DNA from: Paenibacillus puerhi
Lineage (GTDB): Bacteria; Bacillota; Bacilli; Paenibacillales; NBRC-103111
DNA length: 64,000 nt
Direction of reading: 5' to 3'
Assembly (NCBI RefSeq): GCF_009846885.1
Contig: NZ_WUWM01000018.1
Span: 62,001 to 126,000, forward strand
Under the pieces are notes generated by a model. The model was not told where the DNA came from. It saw nothing but the letters and a program-made list of their open reading frames with translations, and ran no database searches. A program made the translations under genes and the position numbers. Below are positions 43,127 through 50,626 of this stretch, one piece after another; positions within the stretch are counted from its first letter, which is position 1, and each line of letters opens with the position of its first letter.

Positions 43127-44497
43127 ATGAAACAACCGCAAACACGCAGGCCCAATGTGATCGTATTCTTCACCGACCAGCAGCGCTGGGATACGACCGG
43201 CCTGCATGGCAATCCGCTCGGGCTTACACCGAATTTCGACAGATGGGCGCTGGAGGGCACCCACCTGTACAACACGTTCACCTGCCAGCCGGTCTGCGGA
43301 CCGGCAAGGGCCAGCCTGCAGACCGGACGCTATGCCACGGACATCGGCTGCTACCGCAACGGCATCCCGCTGCCACAGGGGAGCCGCACGCTGGCGCATG
43401 AGTTTAACGACATGGACTACGCGACCGCCTACATCGGCAAGTGGCATCTTGCGGCGACCCGAACAGAGCCGGTGCCGGAGTCTCTGCGCGGAGGCTACAA
43501 GTACTGGCTGGCCGCCGACTCGCTGGAGCATACGTCGGATGCGTACGATACCGTACTGTTCGACGGAGCGAATCGCCGGGTCAAGCTGCCCGGCTACCGG
43601 GTCGATGCGCTGACCGATGCAGCCATCCGGTATATCGATGAGCAGCGGGAGCAGGAGGAGCCGTTCTTCCTGTTCTTGTCCTATCTGGAGCCGCATCATC
43701 AGAACCGGAGGGACGATTACCCGGCGCCGCTAGGCCAGGAGGATCGTTACGTCTCAAGATGGACGCCCCCGGATCTGGCGGAGCTGGGAGGAACGTCCCA
43801 GCGGCATCTGCCCGGCTACTATGCGATGGTCAAGCGGCTGGACGAAGCGCTGGGCCGGGTGATGGACGCGCTAGTCAGCCTGGACCTGGCCGAGGATACG
43901 ATCGTGCTGTTCACCACGGATCACGGCTGCCACTTCAAGACGCGCAACGGCGAATACAAGCGCTCCTGCCACGAGAGCTCCATCCGCATCCCGGCCGCCG
44001 TCTGGGGTCCGGGGTTTAACGGGGGCGGCCGGATCACGGAGCTGGTCAGCCTGCTCGATCTGCCGCCGACGCTGATCGAGGCAGCGGGTGGCACCGCGCC
44101 TGCCGCGATGCAGGGCCGCTCGCTGCTGCCGCTTGTCCGGCGGGAGCCGGTGGACTGGCCGCAGGAGCGGCTGGTGCAGATCAGCGAAGCCCAGGTCGGC
44201 CGCGCGATCCGCACGAAGCGCTGGAAGTACAGCGTCTCCGCGCCGCATCGGGATGCGATCGCCGACAGCGGAAGCGACCGGTACTTAGAGGAGTTCCTGT
44301 ACGATCTGCAAGCCGACCCGTGGGAGCTGAACAATCTCATCGGCAGCGCAGCGCACCGCGAGGTGAAGCAGTCGCTGCGCGAGCGGTTGATTCGCAGGAT
44401 GACGGAGGCGGGGGAGCCGGCGCCGGTCATCGAGCCTGCGGCTGAGCAGCCGATGGGGCAGCTTGAGCTGACGCCACGTGATAGGGTGAAAGGGTAA
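43127..44497 (+). CDS. Sulfatase (formylglycine-dependent)
   Basis: 456 residues from the ATG at 43127, with AAAGGAGAG upstream. It hydrolyses sulfate esters, probably on a glycan. The active-site motif CGPAR (C-x-P-x-R) places the Cys to be converted to formylglycine at about residue 57. Metal and substrate motifs VIVFFTDQQRWD, YIGKWHLA and LFTTDHGCH are present. No signal peptide is seen, so it acts in the cytosol on imported sugar. It ends the transporter operon. A separate maturase (anSME or FGE) is needed and is not in the window. Confidence 0.92.
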   Translation: MKQPQTRRPNVIVFFTDQQRWDTTGLHGNPLGLTPNFDRWALEGTHLYNTFTCQPVCGPARASLQTGRYATDIGCYRNGIPLPQGSRTLAHEFNDMDYATAYIGKWHLAATRTEPVPESLRGGYKYWLAADSLEHTSDAYDTVLFDGANRRVKLPGYRVDALTDAAIRYIDEQREQEEPFFLFLSYLEPHHQNRRDDYPAPLGQEDRYVSRWTPPDLAELGGTSQRHLPGYYAMVKRLDEALGRVMDALVSLDLAEDTIVLFTTDHGCHFKTRNGEYKRSCHESSIRIPAAVWGPGFNGGGRITELVSLLDLPPTLIEAAGGTAPAAMQGRSLLPLVRREPVDWPQERLVQISEAQVGRAIRTKRWKYSVSAPHRDAIADSGSDRYLEEFLYDLQADPWELNNLIGSAAHREVKQSLRERLIRRMTEAGEPAPVIEPAAEQPMGQLELTPRDRVKG

Positions 44498-44578
44498 GTG
44501 GGGGTACAGCTTAACAAGATAACTTTCTATATCCTTCGGGTTATTGAAGTATAGAACCAATTGAAAGCAGCTGTATGG

Positions 44579-44612
44579 AACGCTCTCCTGATTCTGAGGG
44601 GACGTTTTTTTT
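44579..44612 (+). terminator. Probable terminator after the sulfatase gene
   Basis: AACGCTCTCCT and AGGGGACGTT form an imperfect stem followed by eight T. The remaining 44613-44801 holds no convincing gene. Confidence 0.65.
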
Positions 44613-44801
44613 GATTGCAGATTCAGAAGGCCATAACTAAACCGGAGAGAAGGACTGAGCAGTAGACCGCTCTACCGAGCATCGTAAATCGGAAGGAGCG
44701 AGAATTCACGGTCTTGCCCTTCTTGAACTTTGTCAATGGATTATACAGGCGATGTACCGTCAAGCATTGGCGCCATTTCAAAGGAAACTGGCTGGAGGCG
44801 T

Positions 44802-45038
44802 TCAAGAGCGTTTTTTGGCGTGGGGTGGGTAAGGCATTTTTTGATCCGTGCGGCCAAGCAAATAATCGATGCTCGTTTGATGGAAATCGGCCAATGCAAT
44901 TAAAAGCGCTGTCGGAATATCCAACTTCCCTCGCTCGTAATCGCTGTAGGTTCGCTGCTTGCAATTCAGATACTCGCACAGTTTCTCTTGTGATAAATCC
45001 TTATCTTCACGCATGTTTCGTATTCGTTCATAGACCAC
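44802..45038 (-). CDS. Small XRE-family repressor
   Basis: 78 residues from a GTG start with GAGGTGAG upstream. Nearly the whole protein is a Cro/C1 helix-turn-helix (IRNMREDKDLSQEKLCEYLN, RTYSDYERGKLDIPTALLIALADF, SIDYLLG). Two palindromic operator-like sites lie in front of it. It marks the left edge of a decayed phage-like patch. Confidence 0.85.
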   Translation of the reverse strand: MVYERIRNMREDKDLSQEKLCEYLNCKQRTYSDYERGKLDIPTALLIALADFHQTSIDYLLGRTDQKMPYPPHAKKRS

Positions 45039-45067
45039 AGGAACTCACCTCAAGATGAGTATAATTC

Positions 45068-45107
45068 AGTGGATAATCCACTATTTACTTTCAGTGTGTT
45101 ATACACT
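45068..45107. promoter_or_regulatory. Pair of palindromic operator-like sites before the small XRE gene
   Basis: AGTGGATAATCCACT (45068-45082) is a perfect 7+1+7 palindrome. AGTGTGTTATACACT (45093-45107) has the same outer AGTG/CACT and one mismatch between its arms; the two agree in 11 of 15 bases and start 25 bases apart. The first site falls just upstream of a minus-strand TATACT (45058-45063), between it and any -35 box, fitting autorepression. Confidence 0.6.
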
Positions 45108-45271
45108 AGAATTTCTTGTATGCGCCCTGTTTATTACAGGAAAATCCTTTTGGAGTAGGTGTGAATTGGGGCGAAACGCCCGCTTGCGAGAATCTGAAGA
45201 CATCTGCTGTCCCAATCGGTAGGATTAAAGACTCTTCCAAAGCGACGGTTTTTTGGAATCGGACAAAGGAG

Positions 45272-45598
45272 ATGGTTGCAACGCATTCTATCAAAATGGC
45301 AGCTCTGATTGTCCTTTATCTGAAACGAGAACGGTTGGGGCTGACCTATGAAGATATCCCTACCTTGGCGGATGAATTTGCGCGATACATTTCGAATTTC
45401 CAGCGAATCGAAGCGGAGGTCATTCTGGAAGCCAACACAACGCTGTGGAACAAGGGTGGACACAGAGCGCTCGGACAGTTATCGGTGCAGCAATTGCTGG
45501 ACATTATGGAGGCCGCACAGCATGCGAGCGTAGACCAGCCTTTTGTGGATGAGCTATACAAGGAGCTGAGGCGCAAGCTAAGGCCAGAACAGGGTTGA
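45272..45598 (+). CDS. Hypothetical protein, probably phage-derived
   Basis: 108 residues if started at the ATG at 45272. AAAGGAG touches this ATG directly, so the true start is uncertain; the open frame extends back to 45116 but that part does not read like protein. The rest is helical and hydrophilic (YLKRERLGLTYEDIPTLADEF, QLSVQQLLDIMEAAQHASVD). No family recognised. It is divergent from the small XRE gene. Confidence 0.5.
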   Translation: MVATHSIKMAALIVLYLKRERLGLTYEDIPTLADEFARYISNFQRIEAEVILEANTTLWNKGGHRALGQLSVQQLLDIMEAAQHASVDQPFVDELYKELRRKLRPEQG

Positions 45599-45722
45599 AT
45601 AGCAGGGGAGTCGGTAAATAACCCTGTACGGCTGCTTGTTCGGCCGGCCATCAACCGTCTGCAAAAGGGGCTACTAACAAGGCGGTATGACCCGTAATCC
45701 GAAGGAGGACACCTATAGCATC

Positions 45723-45911
45723 ATGAAAGGAGCAAATGAACTTCTAAAACATATTGAATGCGTCCGCAGAGAACTGAATGAGCAAGCGCTACGCTATGGC
45801 CTTCAAAGCCATATGGTGCTTGAAAAATCAAGGGAATTGGATCAACTGCTAAATGCCTATCAATCCGCAGAATCCGGGGCACACATGGATTCAAGCCGGA
45901 GATCACTATAA
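45723..45911 (+). CDS. Spo0E-like aspartyl-phosphate phosphatase
   Basis: 62 residues from the ATG at 45723 (an alternative ATG at 45687 gives 74). The sequence LLKHIECVRRELNE...VLEKSRELDQLLNAYQ is the two-helix hairpin of Spo0E proteins, with SRELD matching the SQELD signature. Spo0E proteins dephosphorylate Spo0A-P and so delay sporulation. GGAGG lies 15 bases before the chosen ATG, a long spacing, so the start is unsure. Confidence 0.75.
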   Translation: MKGANELLKHIECVRRELNEQALRYGLQSHMVLEKSRELDQLLNAYQSAESGAHMDSSRRSL

Positions 45912-45963
45912 TTTTTAGGGGGATTGCCGCAGAGATGCCCGATTTTGAGAGAAGAGCGAGAAC

Positions 45964-46203
45964 ATGAGGCCACTCATTTTCCACAACTCCGAGTGTGAAG
46001 CTTTCTATTACCAAATGTTAGCGGAGTGTCGCTGTACCAACAGCTATCACCGAGCATTGTTTTACACACTGGGCCTATCGAAGGATACCAGCACCCATAT
46101 TTAAGAATTGTTCGACTTTTCCGATGGTTGAATCAAGTCGTAAGGGCTGTCTGCTTCCTGGAAAACTGGAGGTTCCATCCGCATCTGTCGAACTCCAGTC
46201 ACT
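45964..46203 (+). pseudogene. Decayed small phage-type gene (DUF6075-like) with three in-frame stops
   Basis: The frame begins MRPLIFHNSECEAFYYQMLA and continues to THI, then TAA (46102), ELFDFSDG, TGA (46129), IKS, TAA (46141), GLSASWKTGGSIRICR. Read through the stops, it resembles small proteins of phage early regions that carry a FDFxDGxIKPEGL segment followed by WQTGG; I recall these as DUF6075, without being able to check. The three nonsense changes fall within 42 bases, which indicates decay rather than recoding. Confidence 0.6.
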
Positions 46204-46288
46204 AATTCTCATGCCGAGCGGACCCGGTGATTCAAGTCAGTGGGATACATGAAAGAAACGGATCGCCATGATCGGGGGAGGAGCAGAT

Positions 46289-46393
46289 ATGAAGGAGAAG
46301 CAGCCGCAGCCGGGTTACTCCGGCGGTGGGAAACCAACAGGACTGGATGGCGGCAATAACTCAACAGAAAACCACCCCACACGCGAGATGTAG
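46289..46393 (+). CDS. 34-residue ORF with strong ribosome site
   Basis: MKEKQPQPGYSGGGKPTGL..., preceded by GGGGGAGGAG 5 bases before the ATG. It is hydrophilic and Gly/Pro-rich. A TAG at 46391 ends it and a second ORF starts on the next base in the same frame. It may be a real small peptide or the start of a longer broken gene. Confidence 0.4.
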   Translation: MKEKQPQPGYSGGGKPTGLDGGNNSTENHPTREM

Positions 46394-46510
46394 ATGGAAA
46401 GAAGCCTGTATATCGTGCAATGTCGCTATATCGGCACTGAAACGCTCGACGATAAGATCGAACTTCTTGTTTTACGAAGGTGGGAGGTCGAAGCTTTCAG
46501 GAGCCGATGA
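46394..46510 (+). CDS. 38-residue ORF directly behind the 34-residue ORF
   Basis: Begins ATG right after the TAG at 46391-46393, in the same frame, and reads MERSLYIVQCRYIGTETLDD...EAFRSR. It has no ribosome site of its own. Translation would need coupling to, or readthrough from, the ORF before it. No family recognised. Confidence 0.3.
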   Translation: MERSLYIVQCRYIGTETLDDKIELLVLRRWEVEAFRSR

Positions 46511-46739
46511 AACAGGAAGGGAATCTGCGTAGGTTCCCTTTTCTCATGGACGTGTGACACCATGCTTGCTGCTTCAGAAATTCGGTATAGAATGGAGTAA
46601 GTTCTTGAAGGGTCAACCGACAATAGGCTGACTGAAGAAGACATAATCTCTGACTGGATACCGAATCCTTTATTGGGGAATTGGAAAAAATAACCAGTAT
46701 GATGTCTGGTTTAGTGTTGACAATCCACGCTTGTTTTAA

Positions 46740-47474
46740 TTATAAATGCCCGAATCTGGAATACCGGTACCCGGCTGATGGAGCGTAAGGCTGCTGCTGA
46801 GGATGATGAGCATAAGGCTGGTACGCATTGGTTTGAGGCTGCACGCAGTTCTGCCGGTGATAAGCAGAAGGGTGGTGCGTCTGGCCAGCCGAGGGGTTGG
46901 CGTGATGGGGCATATTCGTCTTGCTGCCCTGGACCTGGCTGGATGGGCAGCCGCTGGGCGGTCCGATGACGATCGTTTCCCGGATCGGGGCGAGTGCCTC
47001 GGCCACCTTGGTCTCATCCAGGCAGTACGAGCGGGCAAGTACCGACGGTGGCGTCAGCCTCAGAATATCCGAGCCGAAGATGGCCTCCGGCGTAGGGGCA
47101 TCAAAGACCGCAAGCAGGTGCGTATGGTCCACCGACGCGATTTCATAGTGCCACCAGCCCTGCGGAACATTGGCCACCTGGCCCGGCTTGATCGGAATGT
47201 TCAGCAGCTCGTTCGTAAACGGATTGATCAGCGACACGACAGCAGCGCCTGCGATGCAGTACACCAGCTCGGAGGCGTTCTGATGGATATGCGGCTCTAC
47301 AATATTACCGGCGCTGAGGTAAATATCCAGCAGCGAGTTGTTGCCCAAGGTGTTCAGCTGCTGGATGCCGAGCTGATGAATATAGTTTCGGTCGTCCTTT
47401 TTGTAAAACACTTTGTTGCTCAGATCGAAAAAGAACTGTGTGGCTGGCGACGTGTAATCCATGTAGGAAATCAT
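46740..47474 (-). CDS. Cupin-domain protein with His/Pro/Tyr-rich tail
   Basis: 244 residues. Residues 45-130 are a cupin barrel with metal-type motifs (EPHIHQNASELVYCIAGAAVV and QGWWHYEIASVDHTHLLAVF), like oxalate-decarboxylase or germin domains. The last 70 residues are low-complexity, rich in His, Pro, Gln and Tyr (PHHANPSAGQTHHPSAYH, QPYAHHPQQQPYAPSAGY), a composition seen in spore-coat proteins. A coat location is inference. AGGAAG precedes the ATG. Confidence 0.75.
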   Translation of the reverse strand: MISYMDYTSPATQFFFDLSNKVFYKKDDRNYIHQLGIQQLNTLGNNSLLDIYLSAGNIVEPHIHQNASELVYCIAGAAVVSLINPFTNELLNIPIKPGQVANVPQGWWHYEIASVDHTHLLAVFDAPTPEAIFGSDILRLTPPSVLARSYCLDETKVAEALAPIRETIVIGPPSGCPSSQVQGSKTNMPHHANPSAGQTHHPSAYHRQNCVQPQTNAYQPYAHHPQQQPYAPSAGYRYSRFGHL

Positions 47475-47867
47475 GCTTCATCTTCCTGCCCTTCTGTACG
47501 GCTTGCCGGATGTCCTTGCTCACAGGACTATACTATGCGGATGCCCAGAAGTGGGTGAATCGCGTCTATGCTGCGCTTGGCCGCAAGCGATGGCAAGAGG
47601 GTGACGCGCGCATGACGCATCTCTGTCCCAGGGATGGCCCTGGGAAGTCGCAAAACGCCGGAAAAGCCGTGTTATTATGATAACGTGGGAAAGATGGATA
47701 AGAGATGAATGAAGACGACGGTTCCGGATCGGGGGCCGTCGTTTTCGTTTGTCCGGGCGATGACGGCGTGCTGATGACCGGAGGGAAACGAGAGGAAGCC
47801 GCCGGACATCGCCCTAGCCGATAGACCGGCTTTCCCTCACACCGAGATGAAGGGAGCAGGGGATACG
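47475..47867. other. 393-base gap before the tail cluster
   Basis: No gene with a start signal is visible. A TATGAT at 47676-47681 could be a -10 box but has no -35, as expected of an activator-dependent late promoter. A perfect stem (ACGACGG / CCGTCGT with TTTT, 47712-47745) lies between that box and the first tail gene and looks like a terminator. The 13-bp Xre operator is not present here. Confidence 0.4.
47712..47745 (+). terminator. Terminator-like hairpin upstream of the tail operon
   Basis: ACGACGG and CCGTCGT enclose a 14-base loop, followed by TTTTCGTTT. No plus-strand gene precedes it closely, so it either insulates the operon from upstream transcription or attenuates it. Confidence 0.6.
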
Positions 47868-48110
47868 ATGACCAAACGCAAAAATTCCGATGCGGAAACG
47901 ACCGCAGCGGGGGAAGCAGAGAGGGCGGCGGCTCATAGAGTGCCGGTCTCTGCGGCTGTACGCTACTCCAAGGGGCAGCTGCTGGACTCGCGGCAATACT
48001 CGCGGCTGGATAAGGATGTGCTGACGGCGCTGCTGGAGGAAGAGGGTTTGTACACGCAAGAAGACGCGCGGGCGTTGATCGAACAATTTATGAAGAGGGC
48101 GGTGCTGTAA
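47868..48110 (+). CDS. Small protein before the tail sheath gene
   Basis: 80 residues from the ATG at 47868, with GGGAGCAGGGG upstream. The C-terminal half (YSKGQLLDSRQYSRLDKDVLTALLEEEGLYTQEDARALIEQFM) is conserved in appearance with the small proteins encoded just before the sheath gene in PBSX-like clusters (YkzL position). Its stop abuts the sheath ATG. Its role in assembly is unknown. Confidence 0.7.
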   Translation: MTKRKNSDAETTAAGEAERAAAHRVPVSAAVRYSKGQLLDSRQYSRLDKDVLTALLEEEGLYTQEDARALIEQFMKRAVL

Positions 48111-49427
48111 ATGGCAGGTGGAACATGGACAACGCAAAACAAGGTGCGACCGGGTGTATACATTAATTTCGCGGGGGAAGGCAAGGCGGCAGGGGCCGTG
48201 AGCGAGCGGGGAATTGTGACGCTGGCGCTCCCCCTTAGCTGGGGCCCGTCCCGCAAGGTGACGGCTATCGCAGCCGGGGACAACGTGCGTGAGCTGCTCG
48301 GCTATGACCTCACGGCTCCCCAGCTGGTGCTGGTGAAGGAGGCGCTCAAGCGTGCGAAGACGCTGCTGCTGTACCGGCTGAACGATGGCGTGAAGGCATC
48401 CGCCACTGTCGCGGCACTGACCGTTACGGCTGCATACAGCGGACTGCGCGGCAACGATCTGTCCGTCGTCATCCAGCCGAATGTAGACGATACAGCTCAA
48501 TTTGACGTCCGCACCTTGGTGGCGGGACAGGTAGTGGATAGCCAGACGGTGGCGGATATCGCCGGTCTTCAGCCTAACGGCTGGGTAGCCTTCAGCGGTA
48601 CGGGCGCCCTGACGGCGACAGCCGGTACGCCGCTCGCCGGCGGCACTGACGGAGTGGTCACGAACCAGGATCACGCGGATTACCTCGGCGCCGTGGAGGT
48701 GCATGACTTCCATACGCTGGCTCTCGTATCAAGCGATGCGTCGCTCAAATCCGTATACGCCGCTTTCATCAAGCGGCTGCGCGATGCGGAGGGACGCAAG
48801 GTCAAGGGCGTACTGGAGAATTATCCGGCGGCCGATCATGAAGGCATCATCAGCGTGAAGAACGGGGTCGTCCTTGCCGATGGAACTGTGCTGAATGCCC
48901 AGAAGGCGACCGTGTGGGTAGCTGCGGCGACGGCGGGCGCTCTGATGAACCAATCGCTGACGTACCAGGCGTACGAGGATGCGGCCGATGTGGACACTCG
49001 TTATACGAATGCGCAGATCGAAGCGGCGCTGCAAAACGGTGAATTCGTCTTCGTACCGGGCAGCGGCACCGCGATCGTCGAGCAGGATATCAATACGTTC
49101 AAGAGCTTCACGCCGACGAAGGGCCGCGCCTTTGCCAAAAACCGCGTCATGCGGGTGCTGGATGGCATCGCGGACGATTTCAAGCGGATCTTCGAGTCCT
49201 ATTATATCGGCAAGGTGGACAATCATGCGGATGGCCGCAATTTGTTCCGCAAGGAGTGCATCGCCTACCTCGACACGCTGCAGAGCATCGGGGCGATCCA
49301 GCAGTTTGACGCGCAGACGGATATTGTGGTGCTGCAGGGCGAGGAATCGGACGGCGTCTATGTCGAGCTGAACGTGCAGCCGGTTGATTCCATCGAAAAA
49401 ATCTACATGAAAGTGACGGTGAAGTAA
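48111..49427 (+). CDS. xkdK: Contractile tail sheath protein
   Basis: 438 residues. Starts MAGGTWTTQNKVRPGVYINF, the typical N-terminus of PBSX XkdK-type sheath proteins, and ends in the C-terminal sheath domain (FVFVPGSGTAIVEQDINTF, KNRVMRVLDGI, VELNVQPVDSIEKIYMKVTVK). It forms the contractile outer cylinder of the particle. It starts on the base after the preceding stop, so translation is probably coupled. Confidence 0.95.
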   Translation: MAGGTWTTQNKVRPGVYINFAGEGKAAGAVSERGIVTLALPLSWGPSRKVTAIAAGDNVRELLGYDLTAPQLVLVKEALKRAKTLLLYRLNDGVKASATVAALTVTAAYSGLRGNDLSVVIQPNVDDTAQFDVRTLVAGQVVDSQTVADIAGLQPNGWVAFSGTGALTATAGTPLAGGTDGVVTNQDHADYLGAVEVHDFHTLALVSSDASLKSVYAAFIKRLRDAEGRKVKGVLENYPAADHEGIISVKNGVVLADGTVLNAQKATVWVAAATAGALMNQSLTYQAYEDAADVDTRYTNAQIEAALQNGEFVFVPGSGTAIVEQDINTFKSFTPTKGRAFAKNRVMRVLDGIADDFKRIFESYYIGKVDNHADGRNLFRKECIAYLDTLQSIGAIQQFDAQTDIVVLQGEESDGVYVELNVQPVDSIEKIYMKVTVK

Positions 49428-49428
49428 C

Positions 49429-49896
49429 ATGGCATTTTTGGAGGCGAGAAATACGATCAGCGGGCAAGAAGGCCGCGCTTATGCGACGATCGGCGGGCAA
49501 GTATTCGAGATGTTCTATGTGAAGAAGCTCGAAGCCAAGGTGGAGAAGGAGAAGGCGGAGATCAAGACGCTAGGCCGCCGGGGCACGCAGCATAAGGCCA
49601 AGGGCTGGAAAGGCTCAGGCAGCATGACCATCTACTACGTGACCTCCAAATTCCGGGAGCTGATGCTCGGCTACATCAAGACCGGCGTGGACACGTACTT
49701 CGACATTATGGTCGTCAACGAATCCCCTGCCTCGACGATCGGCAATCAGACGGTTGTCGTGAAGGGCGTCAATCTGGACAGCGTCATTATGGCATCCCTG
49801 GATACGGAGGCGGAGGTGCTCGAAGAGGAAATCGCATTCACCTTCGAGGATGTCGAGGTGCTGAATGCGTTCACGGCTCCGCAGCTGCAGAGCTAA
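49429..49896 (+). CDS. xkdM: Tail tube protein
   Basis: 155 residues, the usual length of XkdM. Contains NTISGQEGRAYATIGGQVFEMFYVKKLEAKVEKEK and GSGSMTIYYVTSKFRELM, typical of the Myoviridae-like tube fold. It polymerises into the inner tube inside the sheath. One base separates it from the sheath stop; GGTGAAG serves as ribosome site. Confidence 0.95.
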   Translation: MAFLEARNTISGQEGRAYATIGGQVFEMFYVKKLEAKVEKEKAEIKTLGRRGTQHKAKGWKGSGSMTIYYVTSKFRELMLGYIKTGVDTYFDIMVVNESPASTIGNQTVVVKGVNLDSVIMASLDTEAEVLEEEIAFTFEDVEVLNAFTAPQLQS

Positions 49897-49958
49897 TCGG
49901 ACGGCTCGCTTGATGAGAGAGTTCATGAGGTCAGGAAGAAGAAGGGGAGGCGGCAAGA

Positions 49959-50381
49959 ATGAGTGATTTAACCGTGTTTTTTGCGCAAAATGTAATCGGC
50001 GAGGTGACGGAGGACTACGTCGTTTCCGAGCGCTTCAAGGACAAGGACGGCCAGCCTATCGCTTGGAGGCTGCGCAGCATGACCGAGGCGGAGAATGAGG
50101 ATTGCCGCAAGGCGGCCACCCGCCGCATCAAGGGCAAGAACGGCTCGTACTCGACAGAAACGAGTCCCGAGGAATATATGGCCCGGCTGGCGGTAGCAAG
50201 CGTCGTCTTCCCCAGTCTCCGCGATGCGGAGCTGCAGAAGTCATACGGCGTTATGGGCGCCGAAACGCTGCTGCGCAAAATGCTGCTGCCGGGCGAGTAC
50301 ACCTCGTTGATCCAGCGGGTGCAGGAGCTAAACGGCTTCGATCAGGATATGAGCGAGCTGGTGGACGAAGTAAAAAACTAA
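49959..50381 (+). CDS. xkdN: Tail assembly chaperone, zero-frame product (XkdN-like)
   Basis: 140 residues, with GGGGAGG upstream. Content (ERFKDKDGQPIAWRLRSMTEAENEDCRKAA, PSLRDAELQKSYGVMGAETLLRKML) matches the XkdN chaperone family. Tail chaperones of this kind are usually made in a short and a frameshifted long form that coat the tape measure before tube assembly. The last three sense codons GTA AAA AAC, just before the TAA, contain the heptamer A AAA AAC in the correct phase for a -1 shift. Confidence 0.9.
   Translation: MSDLTVFFAQNVIGEVTEDYVVSERFKDKDGQPIAWRLRSMTEAENEDCRKAATRRIKGKNGSYSTETSPEEYMARLAVASVVFPSLRDAELQKSYGVMGAETLLRKMLLPGEYTSLIQRVQELNGFDQDMSELVDEVKN
50372..50378 (+). promoter_or_regulatory. 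Programmed -1 frameshift site, A AAA AAC
   Basis: The heptamer is in zero-frame register X XXY YYZ and lies immediately before the zero-frame TAA at 50379. After a -1 shift reading continues CTA ATC AAC GAG GGC and on to 50548 with no stop. This is the classical slippery sequence, in the place where gpG/gpGT-type chaperones carry one. Confidence 0.8.
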
Positions 50382-50398
50382 TCAACGAGGGCGACGGT

Positions 50399-50548
50399 AT
50401 GGCGAACTATGCGTACTACGCCCTCCATGAGCTTCATATCCTGCCTCATGTGCTGGTCGCCATGTCCAGACGCGAGCAAGCGGCCATCTATGCGATGATC
50501 GATATCCGCGTAGAGACCGAAAAGCGGGAGCGCACGAGGAGAAAGTAA
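50399..50548 (+). CDS. Downstream frame of the tail chaperone (frameshift extension)
   Basis: 49 codons from ATG 50399 (MANYAYYALHELHILPHVLV...TEKRERTRRK), in the -1 frame relative to xkdN and without a good ribosome site. Joined through the slippery site it would give a product of about 196 residues. The small size and its position before the tape measure gene fit the T part of a G/GT chaperone pair. Confidence 0.75.
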   Translation: MANYAYYALHELHILPHVLVAMSRREQAAIYAMIDIRVETEKRERTRRK

Positions 50549-50626
50549 CGCCATTCGGCCGTCTGAGGCTGCGGAGCGGTCCTTCAGGCGGCTGTGGATG
50601 GCGGGGAAGGGAGGAAAGAAGAAGTC

